Below are positions 48,380 to 58,248 of a stretch of 64,000 nt of DNA, piece after piece (position 1 is the first letter of the stretch; the number at the start of each line of letters is the position of its first letter). The notes beneath the pieces were generated by a model. That model was not told where the DNA came from. It saw only the letters and a list, made by a program, of their open reading frames with translations, and searched no databases. The stretch is taken from NCBI RefSeq assembly GCF_004187715.1, contig NZ_QZWF01000001.1:558001-622000 (forward strand), given 5' to 3'. Made by a program: the position numbers and the translations under genes. This stretch comes from Streptomyces sp. F001 (GTDB lineage: Bacteria; Actinomycetota; Actinomycetes; Streptomycetales; Streptomycetaceae).

Positions 48380-49396
48380 ATGTGGCCAGGACAGCAGCCG
48401 CCCGGGGGCGAGCAGAACCCGCAAGGGCAGAACAACCCGTACCAGCAGCCGGGATACCAGCAGCCGAATCCCTATCAGCAGCCCGGCTTCCAGCAGCCCA
48501 ACCCCTATGCGCAGCAACCGCAGTGGGGCACACCGGCGCCGGCGGGGGCTCCGCAGCCGCAGCCGGGCGGCGGGGGTGACGGCAACCGGACGAAGCTGGT
48601 CGCGATCGTGGCGGCCACCGCCGTGGTGGTGGCCGCCGGCGTCACCGGCTTCCTGGTGCTCGGCGGCGACAAGGACGACACGGCGGACGGCGGCACCAAG
48701 AAGAAGACGAGCCCGTCACCGTCGGCGCCCGCCGACCCGAGCGGCTCCGCGTCCGGCTCGGACGACAACCCGCGCGGCACCGAGAACGAGAAGCCGACGA
48801 TCGACGGCTGGAAGGTGGTCGTCAACCCCAAGCGGGGCGTCGCCTTCGACGTGCCGGCCGACTGGGAGGTCGAGTCGCCGGGCCTGAGCATCGGCTTCGA
48901 GGACGAGAAGTCGGACGACGCCAAGCCTCTCGCCATCATGTCGGCGCCGGCGTTCTACAAGTCGAAGTGGTGCACGACCGACGAGAACAAGGACGGCCGG
49001 ACCGAGGACACGGCCCTCGCCGCGGTGGGCTCCAAGGGCGCGGACGGCGCCAAGAACACCGACGAGGTCGCCGTGAACACGGTGGCCTGGTGGGTCTACG
49101 GCGGCTACACGCAGCCCGACAAGAAGAGCGTCACGTTCGACGAGAAGGCCAAGCCCTACACCACCACGTCGGGCATCGAGGGCAGCATCGCCTGGGCCCA
49201 GTCGACGAACACACCCCGGAAAGGCAAGTGCGCCAGCGACGGCAAGGCGGTCACCTTCGGCTTCAAGAACTCGGCCGGTGATTTCGTGTCGTGGAACTTC
49301 TACGGCGCCAAGGGCGTCGACGACGAGGTCCCCAAGGCGACCATCATGAAGATCCTCAGCACGGTGCGGCTGCACGGGGAACCGACCGGGGGCTGA
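48380..49396 (+). CDS. Gln/Pro-rich single-pass membrane protein
   Basis: The 338-residue protein has a Pro/Gln/Tyr-rich cytoplasmic N-terminus with near-repeats (YQQPGYQQPNPYQQPGFQQP). One transmembrane helix follows (VAIVAATAVVVAAGVTGFLVLGG), then a Thr/Ser/Lys linker. The extracellular domain contains GWKVVVNPKRGVAFDVPADW and two or three cysteines (KWCTTDENK, GKCASDGK). This is a common Streptomyces design; the function is unknown, with cell-wall or sporulation-related surface roles often proposed. The ATG is eight bases after TAGGGT (48366-48371), so probably leaderless. Confidence 0.85.
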   Translation: MWPGQQPPGGEQNPQGQNNPYQQPGYQQPNPYQQPGFQQPNPYAQQPQWGTPAPAGAPQPQPGGGGDGNRTKLVAIVAATAVVVAAGVTGFLVLGGDKDDTADGGTKKKTSPSPSAPADPSGSASGSDDNPRGTENEKPTIDGWKVVVNPKRGVAFDVPADWEVESPGLSIGFEDEKSDDAKPLAIMSAPAFYKSKWCTTDENKDGRTEDTALAAVGSKGADGAKNTDEVAVNTVAWWVYGGYTQPDKKSVTFDEKAKPYTTTSGIEGSIAWAQSTNTPRKGKCASDGKAVTFGFKNSAGDFVSWNFYGAKGVDDEVPKATIMKILSTVRLHGEPTGG

Positions 49397-49445
49397 CCAG
49401 CGGACCGACACCGGCCTCGTGGTGCCGGCCGAGGCCGGATCCGCT

Positions 49446-50291
49446 TCACCCGATGCCGAAGGCTCCGCCGGGCGGCTCGGGTGACGGTACGGCGTCCTCG
49501 TCCCGGACCGGCCGGGCCGCGCCGATGAACTCCCGCAGCCCTGCCCCGTACTCGACGCGGGCCGGGAAGGCGTCGGCGGCGGTACGCCGGGCCAGGGCCG
49601 TGGTGTCGAGCGGGCGGTGCGCGGCGAGCAGCACCGCGTTGCCGAAGCGCCGGCCGCGCAGCACGCCCGGTTCGGCGATCAGCGCGAGCTCCCCGAACAC
49701 CGAGGCGAAGGTGGCCAGTTGGGAGCGCAGGAAGGCGAAGGGCGTGGCATCGGCGAGGTTGGCCAGGTAGACGCCGCCGGGGCGCAGCACCCGCTCGGCC
49801 TCGCGGGCGTAGGCGAGGGACGTCAGGTGGGCCGGTACCCGTGAGCCGCCGAAGACGTCGGCGACCACGACGTCCGCACTGTCCGTCGGGGCACCGGCCA
49901 GCCAGGCGCGGGCGTCCGCCGCGTGCAGCGTGATGCCGGTGCCGGCGGGGAGCGGCAGGTGCTCCGCGACCAGCTCCAGCAGCCCCCGGTCGGCCTCGAC
50001 GACGTCCTGCCGGGAGCAAGGCCGGGTCGCGGCCACGTATCGGGGGAGCGTGAGCGCACCCCCACCGAGGTGCAGTACATCCAGCGGCTGTCCCGGCTCC
50101 GCGACCGTGTCCAGGACGTGCCCGAGCCGCCGCGTGTACTCGAACTCCAGATGCGTCGGCTCGTCCAGATCGACGTACGACTGCGGCGCCTCGTCGACCG
50201 TGAGCAGCCAGGCCCGCTTCCGGTCGATGTCGGGCATCAGCTTGGCGGTCCCGTGATCGACGTCTCGGATCACGGGTATGGGCTCGTTCAC
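49446..50291 (-). CDS. Spermidine-synthase-like SAM-fold protein
   Basis: The 281-residue protein has the spermidine synthase/class I methyltransferase fold: LDVLHLGGGALTLPRYVAAT (motif I), VVEADRGLLELV (acidic strand 2 end), ITLHAADARAWLAG and VVVADVFGGSRVP (in the place of the catalytic DxxD-type loop), and RVLRPGGVYLANLAD. The polyamine synthase DxxxD motif is not intact, so it may be a methyltransferase-like relative rather than a real spermidine synthase. GTG 50291 gives VNEPIPVIRDVDHGTAKLMP. It is the downstream neighbour of tuf3, beyond a strong terminator. Confidence 0.85.
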   Translation of the reverse strand: MNEPIPVIRDVDHGTAKLMPDIDRKRAWLLTVDEAPQSYVDLDEPTHLEFEYTRRLGHVLDTVAEPGQPLDVLHLGGGALTLPRYVAATRPCSRQDVVEADRGLLELVAEHLPLPAGTGITLHAADARAWLAGAPTDSADVVVADVFGGSRVPAHLTSLAYAREAERVLRPGGVYLANLADATPFAFLRSQLATFASVFGELALIAEPGVLRGRRFGNAVLLAAHRPLDTTALARRTAADAFPARVEYGAGLREFIGAARPVRDEDAVPSPEPPGGAFGIG

Positions 50292-50371
50292 GGCTCCATT
50301 GTGACGGGACGGCGGGATTCGGCCGCCACCCGGCCGTGGGGTGGGCCCCCGACGCCGGAGCACCGACGTGG

Positions 50372-50406
50372 CCGGGGCCCGCCTCCGTTCGAGAGGCGGG
50401 CCCCGG
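50372..50406 (-). terminator. Strong hairpin terminator after tuf3
   Basis: CCGGGGCCCGCCT / AGGCGGGCCCCGG is a perfect 13-bp stem with a nine-base loop, five bases beyond the tuf3 stop. Confidence 0.85.
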
Positions 50407-50411
50407 GTGTG

Positions 50412-51581
<1,170 letters not shown>

Positions 51582-51672
51582 GGCGGTACCTCGAAGTCTC
51601 TGCGGAATGCTGAGTGATGGACCCGGCGGAGCGCATGGGCGCGGCCGGGACGGGGACCCCAGGAGACCTGCC

Positions 51673-51715
51673 GACCCTCCCCCTGCGGGGTCCGCCGGAC
51701 GATCCGGGGAGGGTC
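51673..51715 (-). other. Nested hairpin upstream of tuf3 (terminator or attenuator)
   Basis: GACCCTCCCC / GGGGAGGGTC form perfect 10-base outer arms around an inner GTCCG-c-CGGAC stem. It lies between the end of the AlkD-like gene (51898) and tuf3 (51581), both on the minus strand. It could terminate the former or attenuate the latter. The 51582-51897 spacer otherwise holds only a weak 37-codon minus-strand frame (51714-51827). Confidence 0.55.
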
Positions 51716-51897
51716 AGCTTCGGGCGCCGTCGACGGTTGCCGTGACGATCAGGACGGCAGCCTTCGGGGCATCCGCTGCGGCGGATGCGGCGAGAACGAA
51801 GGCGTACCGGAACATGACGCAGATCATTGCCGACGGTTCGCCCCGCGTCGAATGCTTTTTCCCGCTGCTGCGGAGCCGGGCTCTCTCGCCCCGGCGT

Positions 51898-52620
51898 TCA
51901 CGCCCCGATGGTCTTCAGCGCCTCCCGCACCGACAGCGGCGCGAACCGTCCGCGCTCGCGCGCGAGGAAGGCCCGTACGGCCTCGGGGTCGGTCTTGGCG
52001 TACTCGCGCAGACACCAGCCGATGGCCTTGCGGACGAAGAAGTCCGGGTGGCCGGACTGGCGCAGGCAGTAGGTGAAGAGGCGTTCGGTGTCGGTGCGTT
52101 CCTTGTAGCGCAGCTGGTGGAGCAGGGCCGTGCGGGCGACCCACAGATCGTCGTCCACGATCCAGGCGTCCATGTCACGCTTCAGCCCCGGGTCGGCGGC
52201 CACCAGGGCGCCCACCACATGGGCGGCGATCAGGTCCACGGTGTCCCACCAGGAGACGGTGGTGACGAGCTGCCGGGCCACCGGCAGGAAGGCGGACGAG
52301 CAGCGCCCCACGTGGCGGCGCAGATAGTCGACGGCGAAGTAGTGGTACTCGCGCTCCGGGAGCTGCCAGCAGCGCAGGGCGACGGCAGCGCAGTCGGCCT
52401 CGTCGGGGCGGGCCGTGCCGGCCACGACAGTGCGGGACAGGGCGCGGCGCACGGGCGTGGTCAGGCCGAGGAACGGCGCCACGTCCTTCATGTACGCGCG
52501 CATGGGCCCGGCACGCTCGGAGTCGGCGGCTGCGGCATACGTCACAGTCAGCCGTTCCAGCAGCGTGTCGGCGAGCACGCTGCGCGGGACACCCACCGTT
52601 CCCGTACCTGTGACGCCCAT
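51898..52620 (-). CDS. AlkD-like DNA alkylation repair protein
   Basis: The 240-residue all-helical protein matches the AlkD/DUF HEAT-like repeat family: MRAYMKDVAPFLGLTTPVRR, then CWQLPEREYHYFAVDYLRRH, TVSWWDTVDLIAAHVVG (conserved Trp-Asp pair) and PDFFVRKAIGWCLREYAKTD. AlkD glycosylases excise 3-methyladenine and 7-methylguanine without base flipping. ATG 52620 is used; 52632 and 52647 are alternatives without clear ribosome sites. The gene is divergent from a TVP38 membrane-protein gene. Confidence 0.9.
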   Translation of the reverse strand: MGVTGTGTVGVPRSVLADTLLERLTVTYAAAADSERAGPMRAYMKDVAPFLGLTTPVRRALSRTVVAGTARPDEADCAAVALRCWQLPEREYHYFAVDYLRRHVGRCSSAFLPVARQLVTTVSWWDTVDLIAAHVVGALVAADPGLKRDMDAWIVDDDLWVARTALLHQLRYKERTDTERLFTYCLRQSGHPDFFVRKAIGWCLREYAKTDPEAVRAFLARERGRFAPLSVREALKTIGA

Positions 52621-52669
52621 GAGACGAACCATACGGCGATCACACATATCTGTCGGTTAGTGTCACCGG

Positions 52670-53485
52670 ATGCTCGATGCCACCACCCGCTCCGGGGGCA
52701 CCGCCACGGCCGCTTCCCAGGCCGCCACCAAGGCCTCTCCCCAGGCCACCACAACTGTCCCGGAACTCGCGGCCGCAGTCCCCGGCGCCGGCACCGTCCC
52801 CGTCCGGCTCGGTCTCACCGCGCGCTGCGCGAGAGGCCTGCTCTCGCCCTGGTCCCGGTTCTCGCTGCTCGTCGCGCTGCTCGTGGGAGCCGCGTCGGCG
52901 GTGCTGCTCTTCGAACCGCAGCGGCTGCTGGCGCACGGCTGGCCGCCTCAGCTGGGCGGTGTGGCCGCGGCGCTCGTGTTCGCGGTGGCGTACGGACTGG
53001 TCACCGTGGCGTTCGTGCCGCGGCCGCTGCTGAGCCTGGCGGCAGGTGCGCTGTTCGGCTCGCAGCTGGGCATCGCGACGGCGGTCGCGGGTTCGGTGCT
53101 CGGCGCGGGGATCGCCTTCGGGCTCGGCCGGGTGCTGGGCCAGGACGCGCTGCGCCCGCTGCTGCGGGGCAGGCTACTGACCACCGTCGACGGTCAGTTC
53201 AGCCGGCACGGGTTCCGTTCGATGCTGGCGGTGCGGCTGTTCCCGGGCGTGCCCTTCTGGGCGGCGAACTACTGCGCCGCCGTGTCCCGCATGGGCTGGC
53301 TGCCGTTCCTGCTCGCGACGGCGCTCGGGACGCTCCCGAACACCGCCGCGTACGTCGTCGCCGGCGCCCGTGCCTCCACGCCGACGTCGCCCGCCTTTCT
53401 CATCGCGATGGCCTGCATCGCCGTACCGGGCCTGGTGGGCGCGGTGGTGGCCTGGCGCAAGCGTCACCATCTGCGGGGGCGCTGA
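52670..53485 (+). CDS. TVP38/TMEM64 (VTT-domain) membrane protein
   Basis: The 271-residue protein has a Thr/Ala-rich N-terminal tail, then about six hydrophobic segments with VTT-family hallmarks (FVPRPLLSLAAGALFGSQLG, GQFSRHGFRSMLAVRLFPGV and FWAANYCAAVSRMGWLPFLL). The family is related to DedA and to phospholipid scramblases; the role in Streptomyces is unknown. ATG 52670 lies eight bases after TAGTGT (52656-52661) without a ribosome site, so it is probably leaderless. The last residues are basic (RKRHHLRGR). Confidence 0.88.
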   Translation: MLDATTRSGGTATAASQAATKASPQATTTVPELAAAVPGAGTVPVRLGLTARCARGLLSPWSRFSLLVALLVGAASAVLLFEPQRLLAHGWPPQLGGVAAALVFAVAYGLVTVAFVPRPLLSLAAGALFGSQLGIATAVAGSVLGAGIAFGLGRVLGQDALRPLLRGRLLTTVDGQFSRHGFRSMLAVRLFPGVPFWAANYCAAVSRMGWLPFLLATALGTLPNTAAYVVAGARASTPTSPAFLIAMACIAVPGLVGAVVAWRKRHHLRGR

Positions 53486-53492
53486 CCGCAGG

Positions 53493-54662
53493 TCACACGG
53501 CTTGCAGGATCATCGCGTTGGCGAGGCCGCCCGCCTCGCACATCGTCTGCAGGGCGTAGCGGGCGCCACGCTCGCGCATGGCGTGCACGAGGGTGGTGGT
53601 CAGCCGGGTGCCGCTCGCGCCGAGCGGGTGACCGAGGGCGATCGCACCGCCGTGCACGTTGACCTTGGCGAGGTCGGCGCCGGTCTCCTGCTGCCAGGCC
53701 AGAACGACGCTGGAGAAGGCCTCGTTGACCTCGAACAGGTCGATGTCGTCCAGGGTCAGGGAGGCCCTGCGCAGCACCTTCTCCGTCGCCGGGATGACGC
53801 CGGTGAGCATCAGCAGCGGGTCGGAGCCGGTGACGGCGAAGCTGTGCAGCCGGGCGAGGGGGCGCAGGCCGAGGCGGGCCGCGGTCTCGCTCGAGGTGAT
53901 GAGGACGGCGGAGGCGCCGTCGTTGATGGGGCTGGCGTTGCCCGCGGTGACGTTCCACTCGATCTGCGGGAAGCGCTCGGCGAACCCGGGGTCGTAGTAG
54001 GCGGGCTTGAGGCCGGCCAGGATCTCCGGGCTGCTGCCCGGACGCACGCACTCGTCGCGCGCGACGCCCTCCAGGGGTGCGACCTCGGCGTCGAAGAGGC
54101 CGCCCGCCCAGGCCGCGGCGGCCTTCTGGTGCGAGGAGACGGCGAAGGCGTCCATCTGCTCGCGCGTGATGGACCACTTGGCGGCGATGAGCTCGGCGCT
54201 GATGCCCTGCGGAACCAGGCCCTCCGGGTAGCGCTCGGCGACGCCGGGTCCGAAAGGATCCTTGCCGGCCGGGACGTTCGACCACATCGGCACACGGCTC
54301 ATCGACTCGACGCCACAGGCGACCACGAGGTCGTACGCGCCCGACATGACGCCCTGCGCCGCAAAGTGCACGGCCTGCTGGGACGAACCGCACTGGCGGT
54401 CCACCGTGGTCGCCGGGACCGTCTCGGGGAAGCCGGCCGAGAGCACGGCGTACCGGGTGGTGTTCATGGCCTGTTCGCCGACCTGGTCGACGGTGCCGCC
54501 GATGACGTCGTCGATGAGCGCCGGGTCGACGCCGGAGCGCTCGACGAGGGTGCGCAGGGTGTGGGCGAGGAGTTCGACGGGGTGGACGTGGGCGAGCGAG
54601 CCGTTCGGCTTGCCCTTGCCCACGGGGGTGCGTACGGCTTCGACGATGACTGCGTCACGCAT
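53493..54662 (-). CDS. Acetyl-CoA acetyltransferase (thiolase)
   Basis: The 389-residue thiolase carries the acyl-binding cysteine in DRQCGSSQQAVHFAAQG, the His region EVNEAFSSVVLAW, the GGAIALGHPLGASGTRL active-site loop and the second cysteine in LQTMCEAGGLANAMIL. It joins or splits acetyl-CoA units in fatty-acid oxidation or acetoacetyl-CoA formation. ATG 54662 follows AAGGAGG (the frame reads MRDAVIVEAVRTPVGK). It is divergent from an HxlR regulator with operator-like repeats in between, so it is probably regulated by it. Confidence 0.94.
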   Translation of the reverse strand: MRDAVIVEAVRTPVGKGKPNGSLAHVHPVELLAHTLRTLVERSGVDPALIDDVIGGTVDQVGEQAMNTTRYAVLSAGFPETVPATTVDRQCGSSQQAVHFAAQGVMSGAYDLVVACGVESMSRVPMWSNVPAGKDPFGPGVAERYPEGLVPQGISAELIAAKWSITREQMDAFAVSSHQKAAAAWAGGLFDAEVAPLEGVARDECVRPGSSPEILAGLKPAYYDPGFAERFPQIEWNVTAGNASPINDGASAVLITSSETAARLGLRPLARLHSFAVTGSDPLLMLTGVIPATEKVLRRASLTLDDIDLFEVNEAFSSVVLAWQQETGADLAKVNVHGGAIALGHPLGASGTRLTTTLVHAMRERGARYALQTMCEAGGLANAMILQAV

Positions 54663-54760
54663 GGTGCGGGCCTCCTTGGCCGCCGGGACGATCACTGCAG
54701 CGATCAACCGGCCCGACCGAACACCCGATCGACCGGCCGGGCGACCGGCTCGCTACTAGT

Positions 54761-54822
54761 GAGTAGGAAATCCAAACTCACCATAGCCCGGCAGGTTGGA
54801 AAATCAAACCCTCCCATATGCT
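54761..54822. promoter_or_regulatory. Two HxlR-type operator candidates and -10 box
   Basis: Imperfect palindromes GAGTAGGAAATCCAAACTC (54761-54779) and GGTTGGAAAATCAAACC (54794-54810) share GGAAA-ATC-AAAC and are about one and a half helix turns apart. TATGCT (54817-54822) is the -10 box of the HxlR gene. Confidence 0.55.
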
Positions 54823-54829
54823 GGGCTCC

Positions 54830-55300
54830 ATGGCCGCCACCAAAGACCCGCGCCCCTGCTCGATCGCCGACGCCCTGGCACTGGTCGGCGAGAAGTACTC
54901 CCTGCTCGTCCTGAGGGAGGTGTGCCTGGGCAACGGCCGCTTCGACCAGCTCGTGCGCAACATCGGCGCCCCGCGCGACATCCTGGCGACGCGGCTGCGC
55001 CGCCTGGTGGACGCCGGAATCCTCACGAAGCGTGCCTACAACGAACGCCCGCAGCGCTTCGAGTACCGGCCCACCCAGGCAGGGCTCGAACTGGAGCCGG
55101 TCCTGCTGACCCTCATGGAGTGGGGCAACCGCCACCTGCGCAGCGAGGACGACCGCCCCATGGTGATGGAGCACGTCTGCGGCAACGAACTGGTCCCCGT
55201 GGTCACCTGCCGGGCCTGCGGCGACCCGGTGGCCCACGAGGACCTGACGCCCCACCCGCAGGCCCCGGGCTGGACGGTGACGGGGCCTGCGGCGGCGTGA
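54830..55300 (+). CDS. HxlR-family transcriptional regulator
   Basis: The 156-residue winged-helix protein has the HxlR core: CSIADALALVGEKYSLLVLR (with the conserved N-terminal Cys), RFDQLVRNIGAPRDILATRL and RLVDAGILTKRAYNERPQRF with EYRPTQAG. A C-terminal extension has paired cysteines (VTCRACGDPV) that may bind metal. The start ATG 54830 is seven bases after TATGCT and is preferred over ATG 54818, which lies in the -10 box. It is probably leaderless and represses itself and the divergent thiolase gene. Confidence 0.92.
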   Translation: MAATKDPRPCSIADALALVGEKYSLLVLREVCLGNGRFDQLVRNIGAPRDILATRLRRLVDAGILTKRAYNERPQRFEYRPTQAGLELEPVLLTLMEWGNRHLRSEDDRPMVMEHVCGNELVPVVTCRACGDPVAHEDLTPHPQAPGWTVTGPAAA

Positions 55301-55307
55301 ACGCCGA

Positions 55308-56045
55308 CTAGCCGGCGGGATACACCTCGAGCCGCCCGCACATCCCGAACTTCCCGCGCGCCGAGGGCTGTTCAGCTCGTACGACGGCTTCCGCGAGGTG
55401 GGACACATCCCCCTGTTCGAGCCGGTCGAGCTGCTCCCCCGTCACCGAGGCGGCCGCCTGGGCACCGCGGCGCCAGCGCTCACGCCACTCGGCGAGCCGG
55501 GGCCGGACCAGCGCGGCCGCGGCGCGGTGGAACTCGGCCAGGGCCTCGGGCCCCTCGGCCCTCAGCACCCGGTAGCCCTCGAGGGCGAGGTCGCGCCGCG
55601 CGCGGGCGATGCGCTCCTGCTCCGCCACGGGCGCGTCGGCCGGGATCACCGTCGCGGCGGCGTACGTCTCCGGATCGGTGAGGTACTTCGGCGGCAGGGT
55701 CAGCACCGCGTCCCCCGCCTCCGGCAGCCCGCTGTTCTGCATCAGGACGGTGATGCGGAGACCGGTGTCGTTGACGAGGCGGTGGATCGTGCCGGGCGTG
55801 AACCACGCGACCGTGCCGGGCGCGAGGGGCGTGACCTCGTACCCGGACGTCGTGAGCGTCTGCACGGCACCCCGGCCGGCGGTGACGACGTACGCCTCCG
55901 AACACGTCAGATGCATATGGGGAGTTCCGCCGCACAACCCGTCCGCCGCCGGCCAATCGTAGACGGACAGGTGGGAGACGGCGACCCCGCCCGGGAGCCC
56001 GGTGAAGGCTCCGGGCAGCCCGGCGGACTCAGTGCTGCTCACCAT
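55308..56045 (-). CDS. Cupin-domain protein of a sugar-type operon
   Basis: The 245-residue protein has a cupin barrel (LCGGTPHMHLTCSEAYVVTA, then PLAPGTVAWFTPGTIHRLVN) with metal-binding His/Glu/His. A helical C-terminal region follows (EFHRAAAALVRPRLAEWRER), then an Arg/Ala segment. It is the last gene of a three-gene minus-strand operon (Gfo/Idh, PmoA-like, cupin). ATG 56045 or GTG 56042 overlaps the upstream stop. Its function is not known; sugar isomerase/epimerase-like or sensor cupins are common in such operons. Confidence 0.8.
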   Translation of the reverse strand: MVSSTESAGLPGAFTGLPGGVAVSHLSVYDWPAADGLCGGTPHMHLTCSEAYVVTAGRGAVQTLTTSGYEVTPLAPGTVAWFTPGTIHRLVNDTGLRITVLMQNSGLPEAGDAVLTLPPKYLTDPETYAAATVIPADAPVAEQERIARARRDLALEGYRVLRAEGPEALAEFHRAAAALVRPRLAEWRERWRRGAQAAASVTGEQLDRLEQGDVSHLAEAVVRAEQPSARGKFGMCGRLEVYPAG

Positions 56046-56965
56046 GGATGCGCCTCCAGGTACTTGGCGATCTCCTCCCGTTCCCAGGCCCCGTCGGCGA
56101 CGACGACCCGGTAGCGGCGGGCGAGGGTGTCGCCGGGTGCCAGTTCCAGTTCCTCGTGGAAGGCCCAGGAGGGGGCGACGGCGGCGAACGGCTCGTTGCG
56201 GACGAACCAGTGCGCAGGGTGGGTGCCCCCGGCTCCGGTGTGGTCGTTCTCCGGGGCGTGCGCGAACACGAGCGTCGCGTGCCCGTCGAGGCCGTCGTGC
56301 TCCCCCGAGTACGCCAGCCAGGGGGCCTGCTCCCCCATCAGCTCCGGCCCCTCGCTGTCGGGCCCGAGGACGCGCCCGTCCCGGAAGGCCCTCGGCCCCC
56401 GCCAGAACAGGCCCGTGTAGCCGGCCATCTCGCGGCCCGCGGTGGTCGGGCTGCCGAACAGCAGCGCCTCGTCCCGCCGGTTGGTGATGGCGCTCGTCCA
56501 GGTCAGCTCCCACGATCCGGCCGCCGGATCCACGTCGTGCACCTCGATCCGGCGCTCCTCGTCGGCCCACAGCTCCCCGGTGTACGGGTGCCAGGTGAGC
56601 CGCTCGGCGATCACCACGCGGGAACCGTCCGAGGTGACCTCGTCGAAGCCGAGGTGCGCCATCGCGCCGACGCGCTCCGGAAGCGCGAGATATCCCTCGC
56701 CATGAACATATGTGTTGCCGCCCCACAGGTTCTGGCCGGAGAGATGGGAGGCCGTCATCTGCAGGCCCTTGTGCCACCGGTGGTCGTTGGGCCGGTAGTC
56801 CGTGACGACGGCGCCCGCCAGGGTCCGGATCGGGTGCAGATACGGCTTCGGGGCCTCCCAGGCCGACTCGGGCCGGTAGACGTAGCTGAAGAGTTCGACG
56901 CCGGTGGTGGGTTCGGTGACCGTGATCCGGTCGCCGTGCGCGTGGACGATCTGCAGGCCGGTCAT
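56039..56965 (-). CDS. PmoA-like DUF6807 protein
   Basis: The 308-residue protein belongs to the DUF6807/'methane oxygenase PmoA' family, whose name is misleading; members occur in sugar and glycan catabolic operons. Conserved stretches visible are VYRPESAWEAPKPYLHPIRT, NDHRWHKGLQMTASHLSGQN, TWHPYTGELWADEERRI and NRRDEALLFGSPTTAGREMA. It starts with ATG at 56965 overlapping the upstream oxidoreductase stop (ATGA) and ends overlapping the cupin start. Probable role: accessory enzyme in carbohydrate breakdown. Confidence 0.85.
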   Translation of the reverse strand: MTGLQIVHAHGDRITVTEPTTGVELFSYVYRPESAWEAPKPYLHPIRTLAGAVVTDYRPNDHRWHKGLQMTASHLSGQNLWGGNTYVHGEGYLALPERVGAMAHLGFDEVTSDGSRVVIAERLTWHPYTGELWADEERRIEVHDVDPAAGSWELTWTSAITNRRDEALLFGSPTTAGREMAGYTGLFWRGPRAFRDGRVLGPDSEGPELMGEQAPWLAYSGEHDGLDGHATLVFAHAPENDHTGAGGTHPAHWFVRNEPFAAVAPSWAFHEELELAPGDTLARRYRVVVADGAWEREEIAKYLEAHPW

Positions 56966-58210
56966 GCGGGCACCTCCTGGCTCGGGGCGGATTCGGACAC
57001 GACGGGTGCCCAGCCGGGCGCGCCCCCGTGCAGCGCCGTGTAGTACGGGTCGCCGGGGCCGATCTCACCTCGCCGGACCGTCGTGTCCGTGAACGCCGAC
57101 TTGTACAGCGCGGTGATCAGCTCCAGGCTCTTGCGGCCGTCCGGCCCGCTGCTGCGCGGCCGCTCGCCCGCGCGCATGCTCGCGACCAGCTCGCGCAGCT
57201 GCGCCAGATGCGAGCTGGGCATGTCGGCGCCGAAGTCCTGCCAGGCCATGGCGTCCGCCTCCGGCACGTCCGGCGCCGGGGTGATGCGCCAGTCGGCGTT
57301 GGCGTGGCCGTACAGGTGGGTGAGTTCGACGGTGGCGCGCTCGCAGTCGACGCGGATGCGGCTGACCTCGTCGGGGCTGAGGACGCTGTTCACGACGGTC
57401 GCCATGGTGCCGTTCTCGAAGCGGACCAGGGCCGTCGAGACGTCCTCGGTCTCCACGTCGTGCACCAGCCGGCCGGCCATCGCGCGCACCTCGCTCCACG
57501 GCCCGAGCAGATCGAGCAGCAGATCCATCTGGTGGATCCCGTGTCCCATGGCGGGGCCGCCGCCCTCCGTATGCCAGCGTCCGCGCCAGGGGACGGCGTA
57601 GTAGGCGGCGTCGCGGTACCAGGTGGTCTGGCAGTGCGCCACCAGCGGCCGGCCCATGGCCTGCTCCGCGAGCAGCCGGCGTACGTGCCGGGCGCCGGAG
57701 CCGAACCGGTGCTGGAAGACGATCGAGGCGTACGGCCCGCCGGCCTGCCCCTCCGCCGCCTCGACGGCGTCGAAGTCGGCGAGCGTGGGCACCGGCGGCT
57801 TTTCGCACCACACCCAGGCGCCGGAGCGCAGGGCGGCAACGGTCTGCTCGCGGTGCAGCGTCGGCGGCGTGCAGATGGTGACCAGGTCGGGCTGCTGTTC
57901 CCGCAGCATCAGTTCCAGGTCGGTGTACGCGTGCGGGATCCCGCCCGTCGCACAGAACTCCCGGACCGCGGCGGCGTCGATGTCGACCGCCGCGACGACC
58001 TCCGTCTCACCCTCCTCGGCGAGCCGGCCAGGGCGGGCAGATGAAGCCGCGGGCGATGCCGCCCGTGCCGATGACGGCGGTTCTGACGGGGCGGCCGGAG
58101 AGCGGGGCGGAGGGGGATCGGGAGGCCTGGGGATCGTCTGTCGGGGATGTCTCGGACGCCGTGGGTGTCGCGGATGTCACACGTGTCACCGGTGTCGCAG
58201 GCGTGGGCAT
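56962..58210 (-). pseudogene. Gfo/Idh/MocA-family oxidoreductase with a frameshift near its N-terminus
   Basis: The C-terminal 315 residues (from MLREQQPDLVTICTPPTLHR, catalytic EKPP motif in WVWCEKPPVP) are intact. The N-terminal dinucleotide fold is also present: RPVRTAVIGTGGIARGF, then LAEEGETEVVAAVDIDAAAV. These two parts are in different frames, separated near 58030-58045 by a net shift of one (two bases seem to be missing in CCCGCCCTGGCCGGCTC). The upstream part starts at ATG 58210 with a Thr/Pro-rich repeat. It heads the operon with the PmoA-like and cupin genes. It is either a true frameshift mutation or a sequencing/assembly error; with the frame restored it is a normal NAD(P)-dependent sugar oxidoreductase. 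Confidence 0.75.
58161..58205 (-). repeat. 9-base tandem repeats in the oxidoreductase leader
   Basis: On the plus strand five consecutive 9-base units (gtgggtgtc, gcggatgtc, acacgtgtc, accggtgtc, gcaggcgtg) differ slightly but share the GTGTC core. On the minus strand they encode a Thr-rich three-residue periodicity (TPATPVTRVTSATPT). Confidence 0.5.
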
Positions 58211-58248
58211 GGACCTGATCAGCACTCCTCCGGGGTTCTGGGCATGTA

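Noticed and set aside
58140..58210. CRISPR-like repeat array
   Set aside because: The units are only nine bases and contiguous without unique spacers; it is a short tandem repeat in a coding leader.
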